From Rhytidiadelphus loreus (Eukaryota > Streptophyta > Bryopsida > Hypnales > Hylocomiaceae), in the NCBI GenBank assembly GCA_947034895.1, contig OX344765.1, positions 14,203,001 to 14,267,000 on the forward strand: DNA of 64,000 bases, written 5' to 3'. How positions within the stretch are numbered: the first letter of the stretch is position 1; each line of letters starts with the position of its first letter. A model generated the notes under the pieces. It searched no databases and was not told where the DNA came from. It was given only the letters and a program-made list of their open reading frames with translations. The position numbers and the translations under genes were made by a program. This document shows, piece after piece, positions 1-11,984 of this stretch.

Positions 1-1768
1 GCAGGTAGTGGATTGTTTCCTGATCCCCCCTCCCCCCCCCTGTGTGTTCTTTCTATTCCCTTCTGTCCGAGGATGGCTTCGACAATCTTGACTTCTCTAT
101 GTTTCCTCAATATGCACTATTCTGTTTTGAGTATTAGATTGTTTCGTCTCCTTTTTGACATCATAAATAGAGTCTTCGCCGTGATTTCTGGGGAGGTGTT
201 TCAATGATGGTGTGGTGGCCTTCCCATGGTATATAGAAAGACTAGCCCATGAATTATGGGGAAGATTTTCTTTTTCATGTTGTCTAGCAGTTTTTGAACC
301 AGTCTAATTTCACTGAAAACTCTATTGTAAGCGTAATTGAATGCTTGAATCAAATAGTGTGAATTTTCTTGAGTGAGTATATGTATATTGTCAATATCAG
401 GAAACACAGATGTTATGAACGCAATGTATTGTTTGCAGGCGGCGTGAGTCCTAGTTATCAAGCCACCAGGCTGTGCAAGACAGCCAACGTCATTGTGATA
501 TCTGCGAGTTACAGGCTTTCTCCTGAAACTCGGCTTCCCGTTGCTTTCAACGATGCCTCCACTACCATGTCATGGCTGCAAAAACAGGTGAATCCAGTTT
601 TATACAACCGAAATTCTTGTGACTAGTGATTTACCTTCAACGAATGTCTCTTTTATAAAGAGACATCGCTTCAGTGCATCCGTAGATTTCATCTTGCGTT
701 TTTATTTTGTTCTCCTAGAAATAGGTGCATTTCCTAAGACAATGGAGTACAGCTTGCCTTTCTAATCTAATGAAACGCATACAAACTCGATTTTCTAACC
801 AATTCCAACATTGAAGTCATACAAAGGGCAAGTGCTGATAATGAATTCATCCAGCTTTTAATGTTGTGAATTTTTTTTGAAGTGAAATACATTCCATCAA
901 TACGAATTTCAACCTTTAGAATCCAAATGCACATTCCATTTTGGAGCTCTCCAAAGTTACTTGAAGCTTTTTCATCCATTTAGTGACCCAGAAGAAAAAG
1001 ATTGAATTGAAGAGAGTGAACAGAGTTTGGGTTTCGGGTTAGGAGGCTCAACTTTGGTTTAGGGTTCAGGTTTTAGGATTTACAGGCTCAACTTTGGTTA
1101 TGGGTTTACGGTTCAGGGTTTAGAGGCTCAACTTTGGCTCATTTTCTCAGTCTTAAACTCATTTTTGTCTAATAGCTTTTGTGGTCTTGCAGTGCAAGTA
1201 CCAAGCAAGTGGAGACAACACCGCAGGCGACCCCTGGCTCATGAGGCACGTCGATTTCTCGCAGGTCTTCGTCATGGGTCAAAGTGCCGGAGGCAATATT
1301 GCCCATCACGTGGTGGTCTCCAAACCTCCGAGGGACTTCCACCCTCTCACCATCGCAGGGGTGATCCCGGTGGTGCCATTCTTCAGTGCAGAGGAGTTGA
1401 GCGAATCCGAGCAGAAGTTTCCGGAGGATGAGATTCTCCCGCTGGGCAAACACCGCATGTTCTGGAGACTGGCTCTTCCCGTGGGGTCCAACCGAGACCA
1501 CCCTTTCTGCAACCCACTCTCTGCAGATGCTCCGAGACTGATTGACGTCCAGATTCCAAGAATGTTGCTGATTGTTGCGGGAAAGGATCCGTTGTACACC
1601 AGACAGATGGAGTATTACAATGCTCTCAAGCAGGCAGGCAAGGAAGTGCAGCTGGTGGAGGTACCTGAGGGCACCCATGTTTTCCGCAAAGTTGCGGCCT
1701 TAGAAGCAGAGAATGTGAGAGTGGATGCGGCCACTTCAAACTTTATTCATAAAACTCGGCTTGCTTAG
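1..1768 (+). CDS. Carboxylesterase (HSL/CXE family), copy A, 5'-truncated by window
   Basis: This is the 3' part of an alpha/beta-hydrolase of the plant carboxylesterase/GID1-like (hormone-sensitive-lipase type) family, which hydrolyses small carboxylic esters. By comparison with copy B, the window begins in the last 4 nt of exon 1 (1-4). Intron 1 is 5-438, exon 2 is 439-587, intron 2 is 588-1192 and exon 3 is 1193-1768, ending in TAG. Exon 2 encodes YRLSPE, the family's YRLAPE-type motif. Exon 3 encodes the nucleophile elbow GQSAGGN, the acid Asp in AGKDPLY and the His in PEGTHVF, so the triad is present. Splice phases (1 and 0) and exon lengths (149 and 576 nt) match copies B and C exactly. 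The usual Asp after the first Gly of the elbow (GDSAG) is Gln here. The HGGGF oxyanion motif lies upstream, outside the window. It looks functional in the visible part; the substrate is unknown. Confidence 0.88.
1040..1142 (+). repeat. Intron-2 minisatellite with telomere-like G-rich units
   Basis: Three copies of AGGCTCAACTTTGG are separated by degenerate GGTTTAGGGTT-type blocks. The same array sits in intron 2 of copies B (about 30460-30572) and C (about 63403-63511), so it predates the gene duplication. No function is evident. Confidence 0.7.
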
Positions 1769-3742
1769 GACTACGGTCTTATTTGTACGCACACTTGCCC
1801 ACAGGAACCGTGCTGTACCAAAAGTTTATGCACACTGCTTAGATGATATCTCTATAAAGCAATTTGATTTTTTGGAGTCAGACATCGTGTAGTACAGAAA
1901 ATTCATCCGTATTGTCTTACTAAAAGAATTGGTTTTCAGAGAGTCAGACATCTTTGAGTACGAAAGTTCTTTGCAATTGTCTTACTAAAACAATTTGGGT
2001 TTTGGAGAGTTAGATATTGTCAAGGACAAAATTTTTTAATACAGTCTTACTAAAATCCTTTGAGTTTTCAGGTTCAGGATGTGTTATGCACAATGTCACT
2101 GATGACTTGCAGGGTCACGAGGATGATGTGGTGTTAATGCTATCAACTCTATATGACTTTGTTTCAGGACCTTGGTTGGCATTGCACTTCTATTAACAAG
2201 GGTGTTCATGATAACATTGTAGATCCCAGACCATTTTTCAAATCTTGTTTAGAAGACATTGTTTTCTATGGAAATATGGTAGTCTATAGAGAGAGATTCT
2301 AATCGTAGAAAGTGGAAGTGCATTTGGTGGCATTATGGTATGGTACTTTTTGCACACATCCAATTGTTCTCTTAGCAATAGATTTTGTGTTGGATACTTT
2401 GTACATTACTCAACAACTTAGTCATGTTCACAACCACACAAAGATTAAAGGGAAAAAATTCTAAAGAGGTAAATATGGAGGTGAGACTACAATAGATACT
2501 TTGACCTCTCCAACAATATATTGCATACTTACACAATTTTTGTCTTATTTTTTTTGGTTGAATTTCAAAGTTAGAAAATGCAAACCATATTTGATTTGGA
2601 ACATTAGCATGTACACTTGAGATTGAAGGGTCAATCTCAATAAATTAACATCAATTCATGATCTCTAAATAAATAAAATAAACAATAGAATATTATCATA
2701 TACATTGTCAATGCAATATTAGAATATTATTTGTGTAGTGCCAGAGTATATGATGATACTCAAAGACCTATTAGAACTTGAATTCTTGTTCCATTTTATG
2801 CAATGCAAGATTTCTAGCATCCAATCATCTACTTCTATAATGTATTAGATCTAGATAAGTTTCAAATATCCAAAACTACATGTTTAGATTGACTACTTTA
2901 ATATCCTAATTAATATTGTTTATCACTTAATGGTATATAGTTTGGATTGCCCATAATGATACTTTCAAAAGTCCTTGTTTTATTTTAAAATAAATCTAAT
3001 ATATTGAAATAATAATTTTAATATGCATGAAATGTGAAGGACTAATTTTGAAGTGTATCATCATTATTTTGAATATATTATGGAAATGTGTAAAATTAGT
3101 TGGTGCATTCGTATCATTTACACCCATTTTTTCATTTTTGAAAAAGTACTAAGATGGCAATCATAAGTATTTTGGTGAAGTAATCTATTTCTAAAGCCAT
3201 CCAAATAATCATTTTTTAGTTATATTCATGCATTTTAATCCAAATTTGGCGGTTCTATCTCTAATTTTTATTGAAATGAAAAAAGAAAAACAAACATCTT
3301 TTGAACATCAAAACTCAGGAATTGTTTTGAAATGGTGCAATTGACCTTGTGCATGTTAAGTGTGCATTAATCCATGATGCCCCCTACAAGGTGATGCCAT
3401 ATATTCATTATAGTCATGAATTTTATATATGAGTTTTTGCAACAATGAAAAATTAGTAATTTAAAACACTATTGCAATTTTCATTGTAAATTTGAGTAGA
3501 TCATGAACTTTTAAAAATGTGTATGCATTCTCTTGTTTACTTCTAGTTGTTTGTCAAGGATAATAGTACTTAAATGATTGAAGAATTTTTAGGAAAAACT
3601 TCCAACATTGTCGATTGGGATTATTTTTTTATATTGGAACAATTGTTAAATGCATATATAGTAATATTCATGTTTGTATGCGCAATGTAGCTTGCAAATC
3701 TTCTTCCCTTCTTCAAATTGAAGCTGACAAACAATACACTAC
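1769..3742. other. Gene-free spacer downstream of copy A (duplicated block)
   Basis: This AT-rich stretch has no credible coding region. Bases from about 1977 to 2230 match 42223-42535, and bases from about 2230 to 3730 match 57942-59750, so this is the uninterrupted version of the spacer that the gypsy and MULE elements have split downstream of copy B. It serves as the empty site for defining those insertions. Confidence 0.8.
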
Positions 3743-3750
3743 TTTTCACC
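3743..3750. repeat. hAT target-site duplication, left copy
   Basis: TTTTCACC is repeated exactly at 26121-26128. The 8-bp length fits the hAT superfamily. Confidence 0.85.
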
Positions 3751-3768
3751 CAGGGTTGACGAATTGGA

Positions 3769-3932
3769 GCGTCCAGCCCAAAATCACGTCCAAAAAGTGG
3801 ACGTCCGGACGCGAGGACGTCCAGACGTGACGGACGCGGGGGACGCTGGGTAAAATGGAGCCGTTCGTCCGATTTACCTCGGGGTAAATTCCGACGCTGC
3901 CGCGGCCGTCCGAATTCCGACGCAGTCGCAGC
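3769..3932. repeat. Left subterminal GC-rich motif cluster of the hAT element
   Basis: There are multiple GGACGTCC, GACGGACGC and CCGTCCGA(A/T) units in strong compositional contrast to the AT-rich surroundings. The same vocabulary recurs at the right end (25860-26112) and upstream of internal genes. Subterminal repeats of this kind are usual transposase-binding sites in hAT elements; binding here is inferred. Confidence 0.7.
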
Positions 3933-3956
3933 TGTCCTCCTAAATTGCAACCCTGG

Positions 3957-4294
3957 TTGAAACAGGATTAACAATCATATCATCATGATCCTCTAGCCTT
4001 TCAAAAGCCTTTCAATTACCACAAGTATGAAGCCAAATTTTTTAATTTTTTTCATCATCTTGCAATATATCATGCTTCATTGTAGAAAAACAACATACAA
4101 ATGACACAATCAATTGATATTTTGGATTGAAATCATCTTTGGTTAAGTGCCCCCTTCAAAAATAATGGTATTACCACCATCAATAAGTTTATGAGTATTA
4201 CAATCAAAGTCTCTAACAATCAATTGTCAGTATGACAATCTGTGCTTTATGTAATATGAGCACATGAACATTTAAGCCTATGTCCTTTCTATTT
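3957..4294. other. Gene-free stretch between left end and transposase
   Basis: AT-rich sequence that presumably holds the 3' UTR of the transposase on the - strand. I see no distinct features. Confidence 0.5.
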
Positions 4295-7200
4295 CTAAGG
4301 ATTGTAATCAAAATCTCCTTTCACCTCTGCCCCACTACTCTCATACCCATTTCCCAATCTTGCGTCTTCGTCGTCGGATGTGTCTTCCATATCATCTGAT
4401 GAAGAGCCTAGACATGTCGTTCTTCCCTCTTGTACTTGCGTGGATGAAAGGCTTCTTCTTCGTTTGTCCTTTTTGAGTTCTTCTTTTACTCTTAATAAGG
4501 ATTTCCCATTTTGTTCCTTAATGCCAACAACACTTTTCATTTTCCTCTTTGAAACATGTGGACGTGCATCAAGAGGGTTTCCAATGGCTCTTGTTTTTTT
4601 CAACGGGGATATTGCAAAAGGTTGCATGACTCTCTTCTTATTGGCTCTAGGTGATCCCCCGCCCTCTAATTTTATTGTTGAGGGCCCTCCACTGCCTCCA
4701 TGAATGATTATCTTCGGTGAGATTGAAGATTGTGGTTTAGGTACTGACATTGTTGGGGGCCGTCGTGGTGGTGCATTACGAGAATGCCGAATGAACATTG
4801 AAGCCAATGTCTCATCCTTGTCATCGTCCGTGGACGATAAAATACCTTGACTAGGCCACCTTTCTTTTGAAATATTTGCAATCCGTTTTCTAAGCCCTAA
4901 GCTCCCAACGCCATCCAAAATTTGACTAGGGGTTTTCAATTGTGCACGTGGAGGGATGCTAGATGGTGGTACTTCAAAATCTTGCATGAGTTCCTTCTTG
5001 GCTTCTCCATTGATGCACGAAATTGGACTTCTAAACCCCACCACACATAGATCAACATTCTTCTCCGCTTCATTTGCTTTAGGGATTGGAATACTTGGGT
5101 GACCACTGTTCGCACTTGCCAATACAATGGTTGACTCAACACTCGTGTTGCCAATGTTCATTTTGACATTCACCTCCCAAGGCTCACGTCCTCCCTTGCC
5201 GATGTGTTTGTCATTTTCTTCCGCTCGCAACACTCCTCTAAACGGAGACTCAAGTGGAAAAAGATCTTCATCCATTCTTTGCGTCCCATCATTGGGAATC
5301 GTTCTCTCATTGGCCTCTACATAAGCGTCTTCTTTTTCCGATAGAACTTTTTCGCTACTCATGAACCCACTTCCATCCACAAATCTACCTATGGAAGGTA
5401 CATCTTCATCATACCCATCATTATCCTCATCCAATGGAAAGTCATAGATGTCTCGATCATTGGCTCGAAGATCTTCATTGGGCCGACTTGGACTATCGAA
5501 CATTTCATCATCAAAATTGTGCCCGTCGTAATTCATGGCATCTTCGTCATCCAATAGAGGCCCAACTGACCCACCATCCTCCTCGTCGTCCGAGATAAAC
5601 CCCTCTGAATCTTCCGAATCCACGTTGTCATCGTACCACTTCTTCTCATCCTTTTCCTTTGATGCTGCCAAGACCTTGGAATTGGTGTACACATACACCA
5701 AGTCTGCCGCCCTTTGCGTTGTCAACTTGTTCCGAGATTTGTTGTGAACAAAAGAATAACTACTCCAATTTCGTTCACATGAAGACGAGGATACCGGTTG
5801 TGCCAAAATTCGCTTGGCTATTGGAGCAATGAGCTTTCCACATGCACCTTCAAAATCCCACCAAGCATGCGCCGACAATTGTTGCTCATCCGGATTCAAC
5901 ATGTTGTGAAACGGAGGTTCCCTATGGCGGAAGGCTACAAATTCTTTTACCACCGAGGCATACTCTCCTTGTTTGCAAATTTTCATTAGAACACGCTTGC
6001 ATGCGTCCATTGCATCTTGGTCGTCGGCTAGATCCTTATCATGCAGAAGGTATGGATTCAAAAGAGCTCCTGCATAATGTAAATCTGTCTCCCCCATTCC
6101 ACGGCGTTTGAAAAAGGATCGCTCCAATGGTTCGGCGAGGTTTGTTGCCAAACAAAAAGGAGGCCCTTCTAGGCTAAGGACATGTTTCTCTAAATTCCTC
6201 ATAATATGCAACACCTTACCCATGCATGGCGTCTTTGCATCCAAATCACGTAGACCATATACAACGGGGGCCACCAATTCTCGCAAATTTGTCCACCGGT
6301 CCCAATAATGCTCCTCTAGAATGAACCTCTTCACATCACGAGACTTCGTGCGAGATTTGGCTTTGCCATTGTCGTTCAGTGTATTCACATATGCCACCCA
6401 CTGTGGATCCACCACACTTTGTTGCAATGCTCTTTTGACTTCCAACAAACGATCAATCATGATAAACACAGAGGCAAACCTTGTTTCCACCGGCTTCAAC
6501 AAACTGTACTTTGTCTCATACTTCTGAAATATAGCAAGTGGCATGTGTATTTTCTTGAAGAAATTCACTACGGTTTGGGCTTTCTTTACTGACTCTTCAA
6601 TCCATTTCTCCTTTCCCCAATCTTTGAGCAACAAATTCAAGGCATGCACCACGCATCCTTGAAAAAAAATGTGTGGATATTTAGTGGATACCAAATTCCA
6701 TGCTGCCGGATTCACTGGAGCATTGTCTGCGCTCACTTGCACCACATTCGTAGGACCCACCTGCTCTATGAATTTTTCTAAAATTGTGGCCAAATATTGT
6801 GCTGTCTTTTCCACCCCACTAGTATCCACCGATCCAAGGAATTGCTCACCCGCTGAAGATACAAGCATGGCATTAATCAGTGGACGGTTTGTAACTGAGC
6901 TCCATCCATCAATGGACAATGTTGCTCCAAACTTCCTGACGCTGTCTTCGGTCCTTCTATGCACCTTTCCCACGACATTTGCCTTGGCTTGATCAAGCAA
7001 TTTATGCCGTAGATCATGATATGATGGCAGAGTGTAGGCCTTACCATACTCGGAGGGTTTTTTCACCGCTTCTCTGAAAGCTACGTTTCGGGCCACTGAA
7101 AAGGGTATATTTGCCGCATAGAAGAAATTGGCCCACACTGCATTCAAATTCTGTTTTTTGGTTTCTTGAAAGCCATCCAAAAGTCTACTTTGTGTTGGAG

Positions 7201-7633
7201 GCCTACTGCTTGAGGCCCTGCGAATGTCACATCCGCTACATGTTTGCATACTTGGAGTTACTTCGGAACCCCCTCCAACGACTTCTTCCGGTATTGTACA
7301 AGAATCTTCTTGCGTAGAACGTGGCATGCCCCTCCCATTTGACATATCGCTTTCAACCATAGGCAAGTTGTTGACATCCACATTTCTACGAACAGGTCTT
7401 TGTGGAAATGCCCCATTGCATCGAAGAAATAGACTTCGAGTTTCCGATGACAATTTGGGACACAAACTCACTCCCCTATCACGAGAACCGGGAATCGATT
7501 CATATCCTAAGTGACTCAACATACGGCTCGTTTTCTTTGAAAACACGTTGTTGCAAGCCTTGCATTGTATTTTACTCGCCGAAAGGACGACATACCAAGA
7601 GGCAAGATCCTTGCTCATGGTCACAAGTTCCAA
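4295..7633 (-). CDS. hAT transposase with long acidic C-terminal extension
   Basis: Intact 1112-aa open frame. Residues about 20-60 carry a BED-like zinc finger (C24, C27, H41, C58). A DUF659-type catalytic core follows, with the first Asp in LSIDGWSS (D242), the second in SADNAP (D303), the CVVH motif (C327/H330) and the Glu in SSSCERNWS (E620) within the C-terminal dimerisation region, which also has WWDFEGACG and a KLTTQRAADLVYVY tail. All DDE residues that I can place are present, so the enzyme may be active. Typical hAT transposases end soon after the dimerisation domain; this one continues for about 430 residues that are strongly acidic (about 660-760) and then basic with KKR/KRK nuclear-localisation-like patches (about 1010-1070). 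It acts in the nucleus to excise and insert elements with CAGGGTT ends. A GTCSGAT motif cluster and a TATA-like box lie upstream. Confidence 0.93.
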   Translation of the reverse strand: MELVTMSKDLASWYVVLSASKIQCKACNNVFSKKTSRMLSHLGYESIPGSRDRGVSLCPKLSSETRSLFLRCNGAFPQRPVRRNVDVNNLPMVESDMSNGRGMPRSTQEDSCTIPEEVVGGGSEVTPSMQTCSGCDIRRASSSRPPTQSRLLDGFQETKKQNLNAVWANFFYAANIPFSVARNVAFREAVKKPSEYGKAYTLPSYHDLRHKLLDQAKANVVGKVHRRTEDSVRKFGATLSIDGWSSVTNRPLINAMLVSSAGEQFLGSVDTSGVEKTAQYLATILEKFIEQVGPTNVVQVSADNAPVNPAAWNLVSTKYPHIFFQGCVVHALNLLLKDWGKEKWIEESVKKAQTVVNFFKKIHMPLAIFQKYETKYSLLKPVETRFASVFIMIDRLLEVKRALQQSVVDPQWVAYVNTLNDNGKAKSRTKSRDVKRFILEEHYWDRWTNLRELVAPVVYGLRDLDAKTPCMGKVLHIMRNLEKHVLSLEGPPFCLATNLAEPLERSFFKRRGMGETDLHYAGALLNPYLLHDKDLADDQDAMDACKRVLMKICKQGEYASVVKEFVAFRHREPPFHNMLNPDEQQLSAHAWWDFEGACGKLIAPIAKRILAQPVSSSSCERNWSSYSFVHNKSRNKLTTQRAADLVYVYTNSKVLAASKEKDEKKWYDDNVDSEDSEGFISDDEEDGGSVGPLLDDEDAMNYDGHNFDDEMFDSPSRPNEDLRANDRDIYDFPLDEDNDGYDEDVPSIGRFVDGSGFMSSEKVLSEKEDAYVEANERTIPNDGTQRMDEDLFPLESPFRGVLRAEENDKHIGKGGREPWEVNVKMNIGNTSVESTIVLASANSGHPSIPIPKANEAEKNVDLCVVGFRSPISCINGEAKKELMQDFEVPPSSIPPRAQLKTPSQILDGVGSLGLRKRIANISKERWPSQGILSSTDDDKDETLASMFIRHSRNAPPRRPPTMSVPKPQSSISPKIIIHGGSGGPSTIKLEGGGSPRANKKRVMQPFAISPLKKTRAIGNPLDARPHVSKRKMKSVVGIKEQNGKSLLRVKEELKKDKRRRSLSSTQVQEGRTTCLGSSSDDMEDTSDDEDARLGNGYESSGAEVKGDFDYNP

Positions 7634-7856
7634 ACTTGAACTTCTTCAAATTCACAAGTTTTGGAAAATGTAAACACAAGTGAACCAATGTTTAAAATTG
7701 GGTTTACGGTCGTGCACAAAGCCTTGAAATTCAAGGCCCCCCTTCCACCAAACGATGCATTACCAAGCAAGGGACACAAAATAAATTGCAGCTCCTAGCC
7801 CTTGGAAATCGTAGTGTTCAGTGGATTTGGAGTGCCTTCATACACCTTGTTTCTTC

Positions 7857-8118
7857 TACTTATACTTTGCAGCTGAATACAGGTGGCGCTGACCGTTATT
7901 CAGAAAGATGAATTTTAAAAACAATACCAACGGACTCATTCTCCCCAGAATGGCCCGTCTGATTTGACCATCCCATCCGAACATTCCGTCGGATTGGGCC
8001 AGGCCGTCGGATCGGGCCAGCTCATCGGAACAAGCCGTCCGAACAGGCCGTCCGATCTAACCAGGCCGTCCGATCTGGCCAGCCCGTCCGAATTGGCTGT
8101 CGGATCAGCACGTCCGAT
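7857..8118 (-). promoter_or_regulatory. Transposase promoter: GTCSGAT cluster plus TATA-like box
   Basis: About eight or more units resembling GGCCGTCCGATC or GGCCGTCGGATC lie at 7962-8118, followed on the - strand by a TATA-like TATAAGTAG (7857-7865) about 220 bp before the transposase start. The same cluster type occurs upstream of the other element genes, which suggests shared regulation, possibly autoregulation by the transposase. Inferred from position only. Confidence 0.55.
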
Positions 8119-8729
8119 CTTTTTATCCGGATTCGGGACTTCTCGTAGTTCAATTTCAAATAGAACTGTTTCACACTTTCAGCACAAGTGTCCAAGGCTT
8201 ATCCAAACATTTGGACTTGCCTTCTTCCAATCGGGGAGGTCGCGGGTTCAAATCCCGGCTCTGATTAATACCTTCAAGCATGCGAGTGGTGCACAGCACT
8301 AGTTGTGCAAAGCAATACTAACAAGTTTGTAGGAATTGATTAGAGCCTTTTGTGCCAAAAAATTTTGGAGTTCATATTTTTGCAATGAAATAATGTTACA
8401 ATGGAAAAAATACTACATATTCTATGAACAAATCATTATATCATAGCGAAAGAAGAAAAAGCGACATTTGACCAACCGATTCAACAAACTAGCATGCATT
8501 GAAAGATCCATACATATCATGAACATTGGAATACAAATAAATAAATATAGTTATATATTTATATATATTTATATATAAAAAAGACATACATACGTAGATA
8601 TTAAAGGCAAAACAAGACATGCCGTGATTACAATTATTTACTACTATTTTCACCTCGTGACATTAAAACAAAAGTCTATCGAGTATAGAGTTCTATTTCT
8701 TCTATTGCAATAGACCTATTGGTCCATTT
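8119..8729. other. Gene-free stretch between transposase promoter and RING gene
   Basis: AT-rich sequence. It includes GGGTTCAAATCCCGG at about 8244-8258, which resembles a tRNA T-arm/box B, but no matching box A or full tRNA fold was found. A TATATAT-rich run lies at about 8545-8580. It probably contains the 3' UTR of the neighbouring - strand gene. Confidence 0.4.
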
Positions 8730-11700
8730 CTATTTAATTCTATCATTGTTGCCATCTCCTGAACCACCAGACAGACCAGAGGACCCCTTTGTATTGCATT
8801 GCGCCACTTGAGCGGCAATCCTTGAACTTCCGCGACGAGAAATTCCCCCAGGGCTTGTTGAGCTTAAGAACCGATTTGATTTGGTTGCCCTGTCAACAAC
8901 GACAAATTGTCGTATTGTTTCCGGTGAATAGTCATCGTCATCTTCAATCTTCCGCTTCTGTTTGCGCTTCGGAGTCAAATCCACATCCATCGCCTTTAAG
9001 GCTCTCAGAGCAGCATCCACTCGATTTACCAACACATTCACCATATGGTCATCACTAGGGTTGTTTACCCTAAACCCTTCGGTGACTCCTTCCAATAGGA
9101 ACGCCCTCCATTGACCTATGATGTCGGCCACCCTCCTATCAAATGCCCCGGCCACCTCTACGAACGAATCCCCTTTGTTTGATTCTCCATCCGTTTCCAC
9201 CTGAACACGAATTGATGCAGCTTCTTCCAGCTTAGATAAGAACAGTGCCCTGCCTATGGGAACGTGATTGTATGCCTCGTACTGTTCACTGAAGCCAAGA
9301 GGATGCTCCACCTCTATCCAATTGCCATCTGGCCCTTTTTGTACTTCTTTTTCGGGAAACCGGAAAAATTTATGGTGTTGCATGCTCCAATGCCCTCCCA
9401 TACTGCGACAAAACAATTCACGAGCCTCGCCATCATCAATGGCACGAGCCCGCAACTCCACTTCCATATTTTGGGTCATCCACATGAAGGAATCCACCGG
9501 TTGCATGGATGCATCATACAATTCATGCTTCTGTTCCTTTGGATCCCATATGAGGGGTTTCCCCCAGTGCGAATAATTCTGAAATTTGTATGGCCCTTGG
9601 TCAAGTGGAAGAGTCCATCTATTGTATTCGTGGCCGGGGGGCATACCTTCCAAGATGCCAAACATCTCGTAGAACCTCGGACTCAAAAGAGAACGGCACT
9701 CGGCACAAGTGGATCGAAACAGAGATGCTTGCACAACGCATTTGATATGAAAAACGTGGCGACAATAGTCCATGGTGAAGGCTCCTTCAGGCCCAAAAGG
9801 ACCTTGGCAAATGCTACAATGACCCTTCAACATTTCATTGCCTGGATTAGAACCATGCACAACTATCTTCTCGTTCTTCTTGATGTGTGCTGAAAGCGTT
9901 GTGTAAGGAGTCCATCCTTCCTCTACTTCAAAAGTCCAATTGATGTCGTGATTGTGGGCTAGCGATTCCTTCTTGGCGTGGTTCAACCGCTCGTACATGG
10001 CATCCATGTCTCCCCAACATGTCATTGGCATAGACCCCCAAGAATGTTGCTCGACCGCACTTTTGAATTTCTTCAAAGCAGCCTCAACGATATTGCAATC
10101 TTCATCCGACTTCATTGCAAGGGTGCGAACCCCGATCATTGCCCGAGATGCTAAAGACGGTTTGTCTTGAAGTTGTTGTATCCATGTCAATCACCAAGAC
10201 TCCGATCCGCTCGCCGGTAGACATTCATCCACGTTCTCCACTCGTTTCATCCGGTCCAACCTCGATTGAAGAAAGACATTTTCTTGGTTTACCTCATTCA
10301 ATCTTCGATTCAACTCGCTCCAAGTTGGAACCTCATCCACCTTTCTGGTCTCAAGCTCCTCCACTGTTTTGGCCTTCTCAAATGGAAGAGAGAGTTGATC
10401 GCTTTCTTGAGTTTCTTGCGACCTCGGTAGTTGGATCTCCACTGTAGAGAGGCCCTTTTCTTCATTTCGTTCCTTCAAATATTTCTCGCTATACTTCTTC
10501 CTTGACGCCACCAATTGCCTTCCCAATGACTCACAATTTTCAATGACCCTTCCATACTTTTTACTCCACTCGTCATTCTTCTGCTCCAGCTCCACGATTG
10601 TCTTCAAGTAGTTGTACTTCTCATCAAGAAGTGTTAGCGCTCCACTAGCAAACTTGTGAAAAGCCAATCCACCCTTCAATAGTGGATGCGATAATGTAGA
10701 TAAATTTTTGGCCAATTCCATAGCCAACAGGGCCATTTCCGCTACAGCTTCAGCAGAACATGTTATTGCTTGAGCGGATGTCACAAAATCGTGAAGCCCA
10801 AGTTTGTTTTCGGTTGCCGTAGAGCACTCGGCCTCGTTCACGGGTTCACCTTCTCTCGATCCATCCATTTGAGGTGGGTACTCAACTCCGCACCTAAGTA
10901 TGATTTCAAGATGCTCCGGATTTGGGATTTGACCCACATATTGCAATCTTCTTGGAGTTAAAGTGCACAAGAGCGGATACTTGCGCACAATCTCCTCACC
11001 ATCAATATTGGAGGTCGTTGCCACATTTTGAAGTCGCTCTACGAACAGACCTGACGGTTGAACTTCACGGATCGGGCTCAATATTGGACTAGGTGGCGTT
11101 GGCGAGTCCACGTTTGGAGGAACGTACTTCAAACTATCGAGAGCATCGCTGTCTATAAGCCGTTCAATTGTAGCATTTGCTCTTGCAACTTTGTCTTCAT
11201 CCATGTCTTCTCGCGACGAGGAAGAGGGGGCAACTTCTTTCACGAGGTCGTGCTTGTTTGGAGAAATGCTTTGCTCACCCATGATTGGTACATGAACCGA
11301 GGTGGGTAAACAAGTCTCCGGATCCTTGAAATTGACCTTCCAAAATACACCTCCCGAAGAAGCATTGGTGGCCTCCGCTCCTAGTTGTGTGGGGTCCAAC
11401 TGTACTGCGTCACCTACACCCTGTGAAACCTTCATTGTAGGCGTTCTAGTATTTTTTAATACTATTTTAGATTCAGCCGTTTGTGCCCCGTGGTTGTATA
11501 AATCGGGAATATCCTTTTGATTTTTCGGAAGTTGAAGTGGCAATTGCGATGTCGTTGGAAACGTGCTCCAATCCACCTTCCGACCCAATATGAGTTCTGC
11601 ATACACCATAGATGCCGTGCTGTAATTTATGTATCCTTTACTCCTTGCCTTGTTGCCGAAGAGGGCCTTCCACACCTCGTCTGATCGATGTACAAAATGA

Positions 11701-11984
11701 CTATCCTTGCAAGTCCATGGCTTACAATTGAAATATCTTGTGTGGGCTGCGTGGCAATCCCAAGGCCACAACTTGTCAATGTGGTACATTTTGACAAATT
11801 GTTTGCACATTTTAGAGCTCCAATATTCGGCCTCCACTTTCTCCCAGTCAGGCTCCGCTTTGATGTTCGGATCATCTAAAATGTCATACTGCAACGCATG
11901 TCCGGCCCCCCTTGTTTTAATTTTCTTCGGTGGAGGTTGTGTTGAAGTCGTCCCAATAGCCCCTCCATCACCTTCCGCGGCCAT
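8730..11984 (-). CDS. Coiled-coil / RING-H2 protein of the hAT element (one in-frame TGA)
   Basis: Two open frames of 597 codons (11984-10191) and 486 codons (10190-8730) are contiguous in the same frame, separated only by TGA at 10193-10191. Together they form a protein of about 1084 residues. Residues about 56-145 form a Cys/His/Trp-rich domain shared with the gene at 14793-15797. Residues about 450-590 are predicted coiled coil. After the stop, a perfect C3H2C3 RING-H2 pattern spans about residues 723-763 (CSIC, CRHVFH, CAEC), the zinc-binding signature of E3 ubiquitin ligases. A KRKQKRK basic patch near the end suggests nuclear localisation. The TGA follows the codons for SESW; it may be a recent nonsense mutation, readthrough, or the boundary of two genes, though no ATG begins the second part immediately. 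Its role in transposition is unknown; ubiquitination of a host or element protein is a guess. Confidence 0.75.

Noticed and set aside
1020..1142. Interstitial telomere in carboxylesterase intron 2
   Set aside because: The units are degenerate and share a non-telomeric AGGCTCAACTTTGG block; an ordinary intronic minisatellite.
3751..3956. A small hAT MITE bounded by CAGGGTTG and CAACCCTG
   Set aside because: The 8 bases after the right end (GTTGAAAC) do not match TTTTCACC, whereas the far end at 26120 matches exactly.
8241..8262. Possible tRNA gene (T-arm-like GGGTTCAAATCCCGG)
   Set aside because: No D-arm, anticodon arm or acceptor stem could be placed upstream at tRNA distances.
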